A DNA stretch of 64,000 nt from BCD1 sp965230565 (lineage in GTDB: Bacteria; Bacteroidota; Bacteroidia; Chitinophagales; Saprospiraceae): the NCBI GenBank assembly GCA_965230565.1, contig CBDDLH010000016.1:1426001-1490000 (forward strand), given 5' to 3'. Below the pieces are notes generated by a model that saw only the letters and a list, made by a program, of their open reading frames with translations, ran no database searches and was not told where the DNA came from. Shown here piece after piece: positions 34,509-44,168 of the stretch (the first letter of the stretch is position 1; the number at the start of each line of letters is the position of its first letter). The position numbers were made by a program, and so were the translations under genes.

Positions 34509-34991
34509 CTATTCCGACCAATCCAACTCTCCTTCCTCCATCAACATCGGATTCCATTGAACCTCTGTCACCTTGCCATTTTCCAGCCAGAAATTCATTC
34601 CAAAAAGTGTAGAGGCGATCAATTCATGGGAAGGATTTTCTAAAGAGGAGTGATCTTCGTATTCAAGTTCGCCGAAATCCATGTCGTCCAAAACAGCAGT
34701 AAGGCCATCTTTTGTTAGCCCGATGATAGGTGTTTCTTCGAGTCGGTATTCCTCTCCGGAAACGGAAAGTCCAACGAGTACCCAGTCATTGACTGCTTCG
34801 AAACTGGCAGATAATTCCAGTTCATCATAATGCCAAATTTCCTCAAGATCATTTTGCTCCTGTTCGGGGTCAGCAAAAGACTCTTTTTCAGAGGGTGGGC
34901 CGAGGATTTCAGCTAACTGGTCTCTCGACATACCAAAGGAAATATCTCCAACACCAATTCCCGGTTTGATTATGTATTTCGGTTCTGTCAT
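34509..34991 (-). CDS. Acidic cytoplasmic protein of unknown function
   Basis: A 160-residue, strongly acidic protein without signal peptide. The opening YIIKPGIGVGDISFGMSRDQLAEILGPPSEKE has the pattern (GxxxGMSxxQVxxxLGxP) seen at the start of many small SmpA/OmlA-like or phage-type immunity folds, where a strand-helix unit precedes a curved sheet. The rest alternates strands (ELSASFEAVNDWVLVGLSVS) with acidic turns and ends EGELDWSE. No enzyme motif. It lies 67 nt downstream of the DUF4856 gene on the same strand; a joint transcript is possible. Confidence 0.65.
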   Translation of the reverse strand: MTEPKYIIKPGIGVGDISFGMSRDQLAEILGPPSEKESFADPEQEQNDLEEIWHYDELELSASFEAVNDWVLVGLSVSGEEYRLEETPIIGLTKDGLTAVLDDMDFGELEYEDHSSLENPSHELIASTLFGMNFWLENGKVTEVQWNPMLMEEGELDWSE

Positions 34992-35058
34992 TGGTTTATG
35001 CTAATTTGGTTAATAGATTCAGTATTACGAGTAGCGTGGTTCGAGGTAAAAAGCTATT

Positions 35059-36372
35059 TTACCAGGCTAATACATCTTGTTCATCAAACTGATAAATTTC
35101 CTTGATCATAGATCGCACCTCCAAAAGGCTTAGAGCGTAAGCTTCAGCCTTGCTTGGATCATCCACCACTGTTTTTGGAAACGGAACTTCATCAGTTTTA
35201 TACTTTGTGTCCAGGACTTCCTGATATTGGTTAAACCTGTTTTCATAATTGTACCTGAACATCTCCGTAAATTTGTACATAGCTGCCCAATGGCGGTAAA
35301 AGAGTTCCGGACTGGCCTGTGGATCATTTACCAACAGGTCCATCTGCCCAAGCACTGCATTCAAATAGTGGATGACCGTTGCTGCAATGATCTTTTCCCA
35401 GTTATCCAGAATTATTGGTTTTTTGGATAACATCAGATCATAATCCTTTTCGACTATGGCCACCCGACCTTCATAAAAAGCGTCGTAGACAGCTCTTGAG
35501 AAGTCTGTTCCTGTTTTCGAATCAAGATCACGCTGAGCAGCCATTTGCGCAAAATGATAATTGTATTCGGTTTTGAAATCGATCTTACCATCGAGGTCGA
35601 AGTTGTCCTTATAGTTATCCCCGTTTTCAAAACCTACGAGCTCTTCATCTGAGAAATCATGGAAATTCCTCGCTGCTCCATAATAGCCAAAGGCTTCGTC
35701 CCAATGGTGTTCCATCCATGTATAATAGAGTTCTGTGGCTCCAGGGTACCAAACGATGGTATCATTATAATCATTTTCCACATACCGAAAATAGACATAT
35801 AAACCATGTTCCAACATTGCAGCACCCAGGCCAGTTAGTTTGAACATCTGCAGCATATCATATCCTGTTGACTCCTCAATATATACTTCATAGGTACCCA
35901 GTTTGGAGTCATCCTGTGAATATTCGGCAATTGTATTACACCAGTGAGCCATGTCAGCATGTACCTGTTCTGCATTAGGACCGTTCACCCTTTGTTTTAG
36001 ATCCCGGATCGAGGAAATTTCCCTAAGCGTTTCATATACAAGGGGAAGATCCACCTCCGTTAAAGTGGGGCCTTCAATAGTCTGGGCATCATTTTCATAA
36101 TATTTATATAGATCTTCAAAAGAGACAGGGGTTGCATCAGGCGAGGCCAGGCCAGTAACCAGGATCTCAAAATCCTGAACAAGCAAATTCCTGACCACCT
36201 GGCCTGTATTGGCAACGTTTGCGTGGCCGTCATACTCAAAATGATAGACGTAAGGCTGTGTTTTAGGGTCTATCGGTTCAGGAATGTCATCATCTTGCCG
36301 ATTGCAGTTGCTTAAGCAAACCATCATCATCAGAGCAGCAAAAAAAATACGTGAAGCAAAACTTTTCATCAA
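35059..36372 (-). CDS. DUF4856 (imelysin-like) lipoprotein
   Basis: A 437-residue lipoprotein. Signal peptide SFASRIFFAALMMMVCLSNC with a lipobox at about residue 23, then an acidic linker. The mature protein is mostly helical; HHWDEAFGYYGAARNFHDF (about 227-245) is the DUF4856 signature, which also resembles the HWDEAFGYFG motif of imelysin-like metal-uptake proteins. ELYTTWMEHHWDE-type helices and a second helical bundle (DSKTGTDFSRAVYDAFYEGR, about 285-305) fit the same fold. Family members are outer-membrane lipoproteins thought to act in iron or metal uptake, though no mechanism is established. A SNF2 helicase lies upstream; no TonB receptor is adjacent. Confidence 0.82.
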   Translation of the reverse strand: MMKSFASRIFFAALMMMVCLSNCNRQDDDIPEPIDPKTQPYVYHFEYDGHANVANTGQVVRNLLVQDFEILVTGLASPDATPVSFEDLYKYYENDAQTIEGPTLTEVDLPLVYETLREISSIRDLKQRVNGPNAEQVHADMAHWCNTIAEYSQDDSKLGTYEVYIEESTGYDMLQMFKLTGLGAAMLEHGLYVYFRYVENDYNDTIVWYPGATELYYTWMEHHWDEAFGYYGAARNFHDFSDEELVGFENGDNYKDNFDLDGKIDFKTEYNYHFAQMAAQRDLDSKTGTDFSRAVYDAFYEGRVAIVEKDYDLMLSKKPIILDNWEKIIAATVIHYLNAVLGQMDLLVNDPQASPELFYRHWAAMYKFTEMFRYNYENRFNQYQEVLDTKYKTDEVPFPKTVVDDPSKAEAYALSLLEVRSMIKEIYQFDEQDVLAW

Positions 36373-36569
36373 TATAAGATTACAGTCTCCTGGAAAGACA
36401 ATCGTTAAAAAATCAAGGATCTCAGGAACCTAAAGCTAATCATTTTTTCTGATAACAGGATTGTTTTGGGCTGGATTCGAACTCTTATCTTTGGAGGGGT
36501 ATCTAAGGAAATTATCTGTACAGATTGTCCCGTCGACGCCCGAATGCAGATGGGAATATTTAACCGAAA

Positions 36570-39509
36570 TCACTGTAGTAAATACTCAATATCCCCTTTC
36601 GAGAAGGCCATTTTTTCACTTTGTCCAATGATGTCTTCTGCCAATTGGCTCTTTTTATCCTGGAGTTTCAGGATCTTCTCTTCAATGCTTTCACGGGTAA
36701 TGAATTTCACGGCAAAAACATTCTTGGTCTGCCCGATCCGGTGAGCTCTGGCGATCGCTTGCTGCTCGGTGGTTGGATTCCACCATGGGTCGAGGATGAA
36801 TACATAATCGGCTGCCGTCAGGTTCAGCCCTACCCCACCGGCTTTTATGGAGATCAGAAAAGAACGGACGGATTCATCATTCTCAAATTTTTTCACCTCT
36901 GCCTCCCGCTGGCTGGCCGTTACACTTCCGGTCAACCAGGAAAAGGCTTCACCCCGGCTTTCCAATTCGGCTCTGAATAACTCCAGATATTTCACAAAAG
37001 AGCTAAAAATCAAAACCTTATGACCAGACTTCTGAATTATCTCCCATTGTTCCATCACCTCGTGGAACTTACCGCTGTCCCTTTTATACTCAGGCTTCAC
37101 CAACACCGGATGATTGACCAACTGTCTGAGTTTGGTCAGCGTTTGTAAAACGAGTAACCTGTATTTGCCATCGGAAGCATCGAAATTTTCCAGCAAATAA
37201 TTCCTTGCGGCAGACTTCTCCCGTTCGTACAATTTCTTCTGCTCGCTGGTCATCTCCGTATATAGAATCCGGGTTGACAAGGGTGGAAGATCTTTAACCA
37301 CCTCTTCTTTGGTTCGACGCAAAAGGTATGGCTGAACTAATGACCTCAATCGATCTTTTTTCTCTTCATTCTGCATCCTCTCGATCGGACGAATGAATTC
37401 TTTTTTGAAGAAAGAAAATGACCCTAATAAATCCGGATTTATGAATTGCATTTGAGACCAAAGGTCTGACAGGGAATTCTCAATAGGCGTTCCACTTAAT
37501 GATATTTTATGCTTGGCTGTCAATTCATTCAGTGCCTTGAAGACTTTGCTCTCCCGATTCTTTATCTGCTGGCTTTCATCCAAAACGATGTATTCGTAAG
37601 CCTGCTGTTTTAAGATTTCAACATCTCTTGAAGCTGTCTGGTAAGTGGTGAGAATAACATCAAAACGATTAAGCAATCGGATATCCTTATGGCGTTTTTG
37701 TCCTACATGGCGATAGATAGTGAGCGAAGGAGCAAACCGCATGAGTTCTTCCTGCCAGTTAAATACCAAAGAAGCCGGTAAAACGATCAAGGCATTCAGT
37801 GGATTTAGGAATTGATCGTCTGCAGCAGTTTTGAAGAGATCCAATTGTCCCGGAGCTTTTTCTTTTTTGGGAGTGTAAGCCTTTTTTTCTTTGGCGTGCA
37901 GCAACATGGCTATGGTCTGAAGCGTTTTACCCAACCCCATATCATCAGCCAGACAAGCGCCCAATTCATTCTGATAAAGCTCAACCAGCCACTTAACACC
38001 ATCCAATTGATATGGCCGAAGCTCTGCTTTTAATAAGTTGGAAATGCTAAAATCCTTTAGTGGTTGTTTGCCATTTTGATCACTTTGGGCCTGTAAGCCC
38101 ATATTTTCAAGAATGGTAAACTGACTCTTAACCAATTTGAGTTGTTCTCCGGAATGTTGGGCAAATTTAAAAAACTCACTGTATTTATTCATCCATTCTT
38201 TTGGAATGACGAACACCTTTCCATTTTTCATTCGGAAGTATGGATTTCCTTCCCGGATATTTTTCCCCAGCCTTGAAAAAGGAAAGGTCACATCTCCAAC
38301 CGTAACCACCGCATGAATATCAAACCAGTCGTTGATTTTTTTGACATCCATGGATAAATTGGGAACATGCAAATGAATCTCTTCACCGTCCACCAAAGGT
38401 GATTTCACTTCAAAACCTGCTTTTTCCAGTTCTTTCCGGTTGTTGGAAAGCCACTCTATCATTTCTGTGGTGGCCTCGCCATTCATTTGATTGGTTTCAC
38501 CGGATTGAAAATAACTTCCAACTGAATTTTCCAAACCGAATGACTTAAATTTTTCCACAAAACCTGCTTCCTGCTCAATATCCCGGGTCACCCGGACGAT
38601 AGTGATTTCATCATTTCTGAATTCAATCGAAGTCCGCTTTTCCTTTTTTTCATGCCAGTTGAACTGAACTCCCGTATAAAGCATCTGCAAGGTCAATCCC
38701 CACTGGTCATTAAAAAAATTCCGCACCAGCTCTACCCTGCTGCCAAGCAATGTATCGTTGGCAACAACCTCAAAACCTTCTGCATCAATGTCCACTTTTT
38801 CAGCCACTTTGAGTATGAAGGTTTTAAAATAGGTTTTTACCGAAGCTTCAGGAATGATCACCTCGTCTTTTGTCTGGAAAGGCTTGACCATATTTCCATT
38901 GATATGATCAATTTTATACAATTTATAATCGGCGATAACCCAGGCCGGATGATTACAAACGGGCGTAACATCTTTGGTACTGATCTGCCACTTTTTATCA
39001 TTTTCTGACAATAATAATTGATACAAAACCTGGCCATTTGTCTTATTAAAAGATAAATGTGGGGTAAGAAAATGCTGGCCGGTTTCTACAATAAATTGAT
39101 GAACCAGAATCTTCCGCTCAGCATCATAACTTAAAGGCAGGCTATGTTTGGCAATCAGACTTAAAAACTCATCCAGATTACGATTGACGTATTTAAGAAT
39201 GGCTTTTTTGACCTCTTTTTCTTTCATCAGGAAATTCAGAGGTAGTTGTTTTCGTTTATTGGTATTGAATTTTCCCTCGAGGGCGGCAGGCTGCAAAAGA
39301 TCGATGATCTGGATCAACTTTTCACGAACAGGATCAATCGGCAGACCGAATCCTTCTATGGTATGTACCAGCGCTTTTTGTCGGATATGGGCAAACATAC
39401 CCTGCTTATCCACCGTAACAATAAAGGCATTAGGCAGGAATAACCCCTGGTCAAATTCGTATAGATTATAAACCACTTCAAGCTGTGGCTGCACAGATGT
39501 TGATTTCAT
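36570..39509 (-). CDS. SNF2/Rad54-family DEAD/DEAH box helicase
   Basis: A 979-residue ATP-dependent DNA translocase. The N-terminal ~490 residues are a bacterial SNF2-associated region without clear motifs. The motor domains follow: ELRPYQLDGVKWLVELYQ (motif Q region, about 496-513), Walker A ADDMGLGKTLQTIA (521-534), motif II DESQQIKNRESK (about 640-651), motif III LSGTPIENSLSDLW, and in the second lobe LIFSSFVKYLELFRAEL, SIKAGGVGLNLTAADYVFIL (motif V) and WWNPTTEQQAIARAHRIGQT (motif VI, arginine fingers). Motif II reads DESQ rather than DEAH, as is normal in this bacterial group. It probably remodels protein-DNA complexes in transcription or repair; no restriction or defence genes are adjacent. 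Confidence 0.95.
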   Translation of the reverse strand: MKSTSVQPQLEVVYNLYEFDQGLFLPNAFIVTVDKQGMFAHIRQKALVHTIEGFGLPIDPVREKLIQIIDLLQPAALEGKFNTNKRKQLPLNFLMKEKEVKKAILKYVNRNLDEFLSLIAKHSLPLSYDAERKILVHQFIVETGQHFLTPHLSFNKTNGQVLYQLLLSENDKKWQISTKDVTPVCNHPAWVIADYKLYKIDHINGNMVKPFQTKDEVIIPEASVKTYFKTFILKVAEKVDIDAEGFEVVANDTLLGSRVELVRNFFNDQWGLTLQMLYTGVQFNWHEKKEKRTSIEFRNDEITIVRVTRDIEQEAGFVEKFKSFGLENSVGSYFQSGETNQMNGEATTEMIEWLSNNRKELEKAGFEVKSPLVDGEEIHLHVPNLSMDVKKINDWFDIHAVVTVGDVTFPFSRLGKNIREGNPYFRMKNGKVFVIPKEWMNKYSEFFKFAQHSGEQLKLVKSQFTILENMGLQAQSDQNGKQPLKDFSISNLLKAELRPYQLDGVKWLVELYQNELGACLADDMGLGKTLQTIAMLLHAKEKKAYTPKKEKAPGQLDLFKTAADDQFLNPLNALIVLPASLVFNWQEELMRFAPSLTIYRHVGQKRHKDIRLLNRFDVILTTYQTASRDVEILKQQAYEYIVLDESQQIKNRESKVFKALNELTAKHKISLSGTPIENSLSDLWSQMQFINPDLLGSFSFFKKEFIRPIERMQNEEKKDRLRSLVQPYLLRRTKEEVVKDLPPLSTRILYTEMTSEQKKLYEREKSAARNYLLENFDASDGKYRLLVLQTLTKLRQLVNHPVLVKPEYKRDSGKFHEVMEQWEIIQKSGHKVLIFSSFVKYLELFRAELESRGEAFSWLTGSVTASQREAEVKKFENDESVRSFLISIKAGGVGLNLTAADYVFILDPWWNPTTEQQAIARAHRIGQTKNVFAVKFITRESIEEKILKLQDKKSQLAEDIIGQSEKMAFSKGDIEYLLQ

Positions 39510-39601
39510 GGATATTCGTCAACCTTGGAAAATTAGCAAAGGAGCTAAGGTAACAAATTACCACCTTCTGTAAAATGGAATTGAGGGTTTTTACGTAATT
39601 T

Positions 39602-41314
39602 TTATACAACGGTTTCCAATGCTGGTGTTTCTTCTTTGGCCCAATTGATCTGGGTATCAAGACCATAACCCTCCAGGCGGTTGTGATAGTAATAAAGTAC
39701 TTTGAAATTCTGGCTGATGATCTTGCCTTTTTTATTAATCATCAATGGATTGAGGGTGTGGAAACTTCCCATTCTGGTTATCCCCATTTTGATGAGGTTT
39801 TCGAGGTCGCCCTCCACTTCTCCGGACAATTGAACCTCTCCCTGTTTTTTCATTTCAACCAAAACATCCCTCAACTGACGAATAACATCCGTCAATTGTT
39901 CCCTGGAAAATTCATAATCCTCCGGCGGTAACCTGAGAATTCCATAGAGATCCAAACGGGAATTATGCCTTTTAAGGATTTCAAAAGCAGCAAAGGCTAC
40001 CAGGTGACTCGAGAGTACAATATTATCTTTTTTGTAACGATCTACTATCTTCTCTGCCAAGGTTTTAGTGTATTGGGATTCACGCTGGATATCCTCGGTT
40101 ACTTCTCCCTTGGAAACAAAATATTCTTTAACCTCGATCTTATTCCCGTATTTGTCATAACTGTTCCCTTCCGCATCCACCGGATTTCCGAGCACATCCA
40201 TCGGTTGGCCAAGAGAGATGACGATCTCATTGCTCTTTGAAAACAATTGCCAGATAAACTTTAAGATCAATCTTGGGCTGTAAGATCCGTCACGGGACAC
40301 AAAATACTGTTCTCTTCCCACCCGGCGTAAGTGCTGCTCGATAAGGTGTTTGGCTTCCAGTACAAAGTGGTATCCCAAAATCAACGGCACGACAAAAACC
40401 TTATCCTCTTTTCCGTTTTGGAAGATGCCTCTTTGGGCCTCAACAATCGTGCCCAGCAGACCTAATTTAAGGTGATTTTCCAAAGCTCCTGAGCGACCAC
40501 GGGTACCTCCCGGGAAAAATAAACTGTTCACTCCGTGCTGGATGGCAAGGTTAGACATGCCCTTGAGCGTCTCAAGGTAGATACTGTTTTTCTTTCGACG
40601 GTCAACCCGATATGCGCCTAATCGATTCATGTAATAAGCCGCCGGGCCAAAATTGTAAAGGTTCAAACCGGCGCCATAGGCAAAAGAAGGTAAACCGACT
40701 ACCTCATCCAGTGCATATCCGATGAGTATGGAGTCCAGGTTACTGAAATGTGTCGGAGCTACAACCAGGGTACCTTTTTGCATCAGCTGACGAATGGTCT
40801 CTACCTCTCCCCTCACTTTGATCTTATCCCGAAGTTTGAAGTCGCTGCTCCATATCCGCTTGTAGTTTCTACTGGCAGCTGTATTGAGCAATCGGGTAAA
40901 AAAGAAATACAGGAACTTCCTGGCAAATTTAAAGGTGCTGATCTTAAAAGTTCCAACAATCTCCTCGGCATAACGGTGGATGATGGTTTGCAGTAATTCT
41001 TTATTAGCTTCAAGAGCGAGATTGTCAGGTTTATCTAAAGATTCCTTGACCAGTTTATTTTTTATTCTGCTCCAGAACTGACGTTCCTTGGGAGGGTCCA
41101 CCTTCCAGGGCTCTTCCTTGATCCGGATCTGTTCCTTATATACAGTTTTAGCAATGATATCAGTTACTTGTGAAGGCTTTTTCCTCAGCACCCGATCCAT
41201 GGTAAATTCCTCAATCTCTTTTACAAAAGCTTTACGATCCTGGTGCAATTTATAGATTGGCCAGTCCTCAATATTCGGCCATATTTGCGGATGTTGTTTA
41301 TTTTTATCTTCCAT
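39602..41314 (-). CDS. PlsB-like glycerol-3-phosphate / lysophosphatidate acyltransferase
   Basis: A 570-residue acyltransferase. The catalytic motif VVAPTHFSNLDSILIGYAL contains His189 and Asp194 (HX4D); RLGAYRVDRRKKN and SLFFPGGTRGRSGALENHLK (about 264-283) are motifs II and III that bind the glycerol phosphate, and VFVVPLILGYHFVLEA is motif IV. The long N-terminal and C-terminal extensions (about 1-165 and 345-570) resemble PlsB-type enzymes and lack clear membrane helices, so it is probably a peripheral membrane enzyme starting phospholipid synthesis. The window contains a second, PlsC-like acyltransferase at 11249. Single gene between the SNF2 gene and engB on the same strand. Confidence 0.85.
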   Translation of the reverse strand: MEDKNKQHPQIWPNIEDWPIYKLHQDRKAFVKEIEEFTMDRVLRKKPSQVTDIIAKTVYKEQIRIKEEPWKVDPPKERQFWSRIKNKLVKESLDKPDNLALEANKELLQTIIHRYAEEIVGTFKISTFKFARKFLYFFFTRLLNTAASRNYKRIWSSDFKLRDKIKVRGEVETIRQLMQKGTLVVAPTHFSNLDSILIGYALDEVVGLPSFAYGAGLNLYNFGPAAYYMNRLGAYRVDRRKKNSIYLETLKGMSNLAIQHGVNSLFFPGGTRGRSGALENHLKLGLLGTIVEAQRGIFQNGKEDKVFVVPLILGYHFVLEAKHLIEQHLRRVGREQYFVSRDGSYSPRLILKFIWQLFSKSNEIVISLGQPMDVLGNPVDAEGNSYDKYGNKIEVKEYFVSKGEVTEDIQRESQYTKTLAEKIVDRYKKDNIVLSSHLVAFAAFEILKRHNSRLDLYGILRLPPEDYEFSREQLTDVIRQLRDVLVEMKKQGEVQLSGEVEGDLENLIKMGITRMGSFHTLNPLMINKKGKIISQNFKVLYYYHNRLEGYGLDTQINWAKEETPALETVV

Positions 41315-41517
41315 TGTTTCTTTAAATTAATTCAGGTTGCGGGTCACAGGTTTCAAGCTACGGGTTAAAAAAATTTAGCGAAAACACTTCTTTTCCTTCG
41401 GGAACATATCCTGAATCATTGAAAAAATCAACTAAAATGATCCAACTCGGAACCTGCCTGCCATCGTCTGGAGGCAGGCTCGGAAATCAGGTTAATTAAA
41501 TTGCTCTACCGCCCCTG

Positions 41518-42120
41518 TTATCCAGCAACTTTTTCATTTACATCAGCTATGAGTCCTAAAATTTCATCTCTCCCGATATTTTTTCTGGAAGAGGTGAAAA
41601 ATTCCATGGGTAACTCCTCCCAGGTCTTCAGGATTTCCAGACGAATATTTTCAATATTCTTTTCCAGCTCTCTTTTCTTTAACCGATCCGTTTTGGTGTA
41701 GACAATGACAAAAGGAATACTGTTCTCCCCCAGCCAGTTCATGAAATCAATATCGATTTTTTGCGGAGCGATATTGGAATCCACTAAAACGAAGGCACAA
41801 AACATGGTCTCACGCTTCACGAAATACCCTTTGATCATCTTTTTCCAGCTATCCCGCATCTTTTTGGAAATCCGGGCATATCCATAACCCGGCAGGTCAA
41901 CCATGTACCAGTTTTCTTCAATAAGGTAATAATTCAGATGCTGTGTTTTTCCGGGAGTGTGCGAAACCCTTGCGATGTCTTTTCGGTCACACAACATGTT
42001 GATCAAAGAAGATTTTCCGACATTAGATCTGCCGATGAAGGCATATTCCGGCAATCCATCCTTGGGACAAGATGATACTTTTGGAAAACTTCCTATGAAT
42101 TCAACCGCATTAATCTTCAT
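41518..42120 (-). CDS. engB: Ribosome-biogenesis GTPase EngB/YsxC
   Basis: The ATG at 42120 gives a 200-residue protein that begins MKINAVEFIGSFPKVS, typical of EngB. A longer frame to 42243 exists, but a -7 promoter element (TAATTTTG on the minus strand at 42241-42248) lies inside or beyond it, so the longer start would precede the transcript. G-domain motifs are complete: G1 GRSNVGKSSLI (about 31-41), G3 DLPGYGYA, G4 YTKTD and G5 TSS. EngB assists late 50S subunit assembly and is essential in many bacteria. No partner genes are linked here. Confidence 0.95.
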   Translation of the reverse strand: MKINAVEFIGSFPKVSSCPKDGLPEYAFIGRSNVGKSSLINMLCDRKDIARVSHTPGKTQHLNYYLIEENWYMVDLPGYGYARISKKMRDSWKKMIKGYFVKRETMFCAFVLVDSNIAPQKIDIDFMNWLGENSIPFVIVYTKTDRLKKRELEKNIENIRLEILKTWEELPMEFFTSSRKNIGRDEILGLIADVNEKVAG

Positions 42121-42240
42121 CAAACTGTTCACTTGTGTTCTGAATCCGTTAGTATAAATTAAACCAAATATTTTGGCTAAAGTCAAAAAAACATCGCTTC
42201 CAATAAAAGGAAACATAGTTTCTTGCGTTTTAAGACGGCA

Positions 42241-42248
42241 CAAAATTA
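42241..42248 (-). promoter_or_regulatory. -7 element upstream of engB
   Basis: Minus-strand TAATTTTG (CAAAATTA on the plus strand), 121 nt before the engB ATG; fits TAnnTTTG. The -33 element is not clear. Confidence 0.45.
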
Positions 42249-42386
42249 GTCAAAAAAAACAAGATGGATTTCGCAGCGTTTTTTGAATCCCAAATCTACT
42301 TTTCGGTTTTCAGTTGAAAATCGCCTATAAAATGAAGGATTTCATAGAACAAATTTGAAAAATATAAATTGAATAAGTATAAATTG

Positions 42387-42394
42387 TATTTTTG
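42387..42394 (+). promoter_or_regulatory. -7 element upstream of the PorT-like barrel gene
   Basis: TATTTTTG (TAnnTTTG), 43 nt before the ATG at 42437, with a TTG 15 nt upstream at 42369. It rules out the earlier in-frame TTG-type start at 42392. Confidence 0.5.
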
Positions 42395-42436
42395 CAAAAG
42401 GTCTTTAAAATTAAACATACTAATTCACACCAACCG

Positions 42437-43096
42437 ATGAAAAAGGTCATACTCCCTTTGTTATTTTTATTCATGGGGCTTTCGGCAAATGCCCAGTTCT
42501 TCAAGATTGGGATTAAGGCCGGAGCCAGTACCACCAATCTCAATCCACCGGAATTAAACATCCTTGATATTAATGGTGTGCAAAATCTCAAACTAGCTCT
42601 GAAAAACGCTCAGTATGGGATTCATGGCGGTGTTGTTTTGCGCTTTAAGTTTGGAAAGAGTTTCATGATCACCCCGGAAGTCCTCTTAAATTCCAATAAA
42701 GTGGACTATTCCATTGTGGACATCAACAATTCCATGGTGACTGACAGCATCCTGAGCGAAAAGTATCAATACATCGATGTCCCGTTTTTGTTTGGGTACA
42801 AATCCGGTCCCATCAGACTTCATGCCGGCCCTGTAGCCCATTTTTATTTGAACAGTACCTCTGAGCTACTTGACAACATTGACGGCTATGAACAAAACTT
42901 TGAAGACCTCACCCTCGGCTGGCAGGCAGGCCTGGGCTTAGACCTTTGGAAGTTTACCGTCGATTTCAGATACGAAGGCAACTTCTCCAAATTTGGTGAC
43001 CACATCGTCTTCTTCGGCAATGAGTATGCCTTTGATCAATCTCCTTCAAGGTTTCTTTTGTCTGTTGGATTTGTATTCGGAGAATACTACAGATAA
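42437..43096 (+). CDS. PorT-family outer membrane beta-barrel protein
   Basis: A 219-residue outer-membrane protein. Signal peptide (KKVILPLLFLFMGLSANAQF), then a short eight-stranded barrel with the PorT-family opening FFKIGIKAGASTTNLNPPEL and later GGVVLRFKFGKSFMITPEVL (about 70-90), YQYIDVPFLFGYKSGPIRLH, and a last strand SRFLLSVGFVFGEYYR ending in an aromatic residue. Proteins of this family are common, small, and mostly of unknown role; true PorT belongs to the T9SS, but sequence alone cannot equate the two. Start chosen at the ATG after the -7 element. Confidence 0.8.
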   Translation: MKKVILPLLFLFMGLSANAQFFKIGIKAGASTTNLNPPELNILDINGVQNLKLALKNAQYGIHGGVVLRFKFGKSFMITPEVLLNSNKVDYSIVDINNSMVTDSILSEKYQYIDVPFLFGYKSGPIRLHAGPVAHFYLNSTSELLDNIDGYEQNFEDLTLGWQAGLGLDLWKFTVDFRYEGNFSKFGDHIVFFGNEYAFDQSPSRFLLSVGFVFGEYYR

Positions 43097-43132
43097 AAAT
43101 TAGTACATCGTGCTATTTTTTCGCAAAATAAT

Positions 43133-43197
43133 AGTCCCGGCGGGACTACATATCATTACAAGGTACGAAGTGCCTCAATAAAAGTCCCAGCGGGACT
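43133..43197. repeat. Two direct copies of a 15-bp hairpin (AGTCCCNGCGGGACT)
   Basis: AGTCCCGGCGGGACT (43133-43147) and AGTCCCAGCGGGACT (43183-43197), each a 6-bp stem with a 3-base loop, spaced 50 bp start to start between the barrel gene and prmC. REP-like units of this form are frequent between Bacteroidota genes. Confidence 0.6.
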
Positions 43198-43210
43198 CAA
43201 TACCGGTAAC

Positions 43211-44056
43211 ATGACCATAGCAGATGCCCTCGCCAGACTCACAGAAACCCTCACCCCGATCTACGGATCAGGTGAAACACGCAGCCTGGTGCGCATCGTA
43301 GCCGAAGATGTCTTCGGCACTTCCAATCTCCAACACAACAAGGTCCTCAGCGAAACTGATGAAGCTTACTTCACAGAAATACAGATGCAATTGCTTTCTG
43401 GCAAACCTTTACAGTACGTACTGGGCAAGGCCGACTTCTACGGTTATGTGTTTCATGTGAATGAGCATGTACTCATTCCCCGACTGGATACAGAAGAACT
43501 GGTACACCTTATACTGGAAACCCTTCCCAAAAACAAAGGCCTTTCCGGACTCGACATTGGCACAGGAAGTGGATGTATACCCATTGTGCTGAAAAAGAAA
43601 CGTCCCAATTGGGATGTTCATGCCCTTGATGTAAGTCATCAAGCGCTCATTGTAGCTGAAAAGAATGCACAGGATCTTTCCACAACAATTTCCTTCCATC
43701 ATCTTGATATTCTTGATAAAAAGATTTGGGCTGACCTCCCAACCTTTGACTTTATTGTCAGTAACCCTCCTTATATTCCCGAAAAGGAAAAAGATTTGGT
43801 CCCGAGGTTTGTAAAGGAATTTGAACCTGGCCTGGCTTTATTTGTAAAGGATGAAGACCCGCTGAAGTTCTATCGAACCATTGCTCATTTTGCACAAAAG
43901 CACCTTTCCCCAGGCGGACAACTATTTTACGAAACCAATGAATTTAATGCTGACAAGGTAGTTGAACTACTGGAAGAAAAAGGCTTTAAGAAAGTAGCGT
44001 TAATAAAAGATATGAGTGGTAAGGACAGGATGGTTTCAGCATCTATGGCTGTTTAG
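43211..44056 (+). CDS. prmC: Release factor glutamine N5-methyltransferase
   Basis: A 281-residue SAM-dependent methyltransferase that methylates the Gln of the GGQ motif in release factors RF1 and RF2. The N-terminal helical domain that recognises the factor (about 1-80) ends with the GKPLQYVLGKADFYGYVFHV signature. The SAM-binding motif is LDIGTGSGCIPI (114-125), and the catalytic NPPY is in IVSNPPYIPEKEK (182-194). The VLIPRLDTEEL (about 87-98) segment replaces the usual PRPDTE. Length is as expected. It starts 14 nt after the second REP-like hairpin. Confidence 0.95.
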   Translation: MTIADALARLTETLTPIYGSGETRSLVRIVAEDVFGTSNLQHNKVLSETDEAYFTEIQMQLLSGKPLQYVLGKADFYGYVFHVNEHVLIPRLDTEELVHLILETLPKNKGLSGLDIGTGSGCIPIVLKKKRPNWDVHALDVSHQALIVAEKNAQDLSTTISFHHLDILDKKIWADLPTFDFIVSNPPYIPEKEKDLVPRFVKEFEPGLALFVKDEDPLKFYRTIAHFAQKHLSPGGQLFYETNEFNADKVVELLEEKGFKKVALIKDMSGKDRMVSASMAV

Positions 44057-44168
44057 TTTGTTTGATAATTTACAATCGAATCAATCTGTTTATATCTAAA
44101 TAGTTAAAGTCTCACCAGGTGCCGACAATTTTACTATTTTGCACCTATTAATAACCAAAATATTAAAA

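Noticed and set aside
36466..36495. Minus-strand GAGTTCGAATCCAGCCCA resembling a tRNA 3' end
   Set aside because: The T-stem does not pair and no cloverleaf can be built upstream; at most a chance match or a tiny tRNA remnant.
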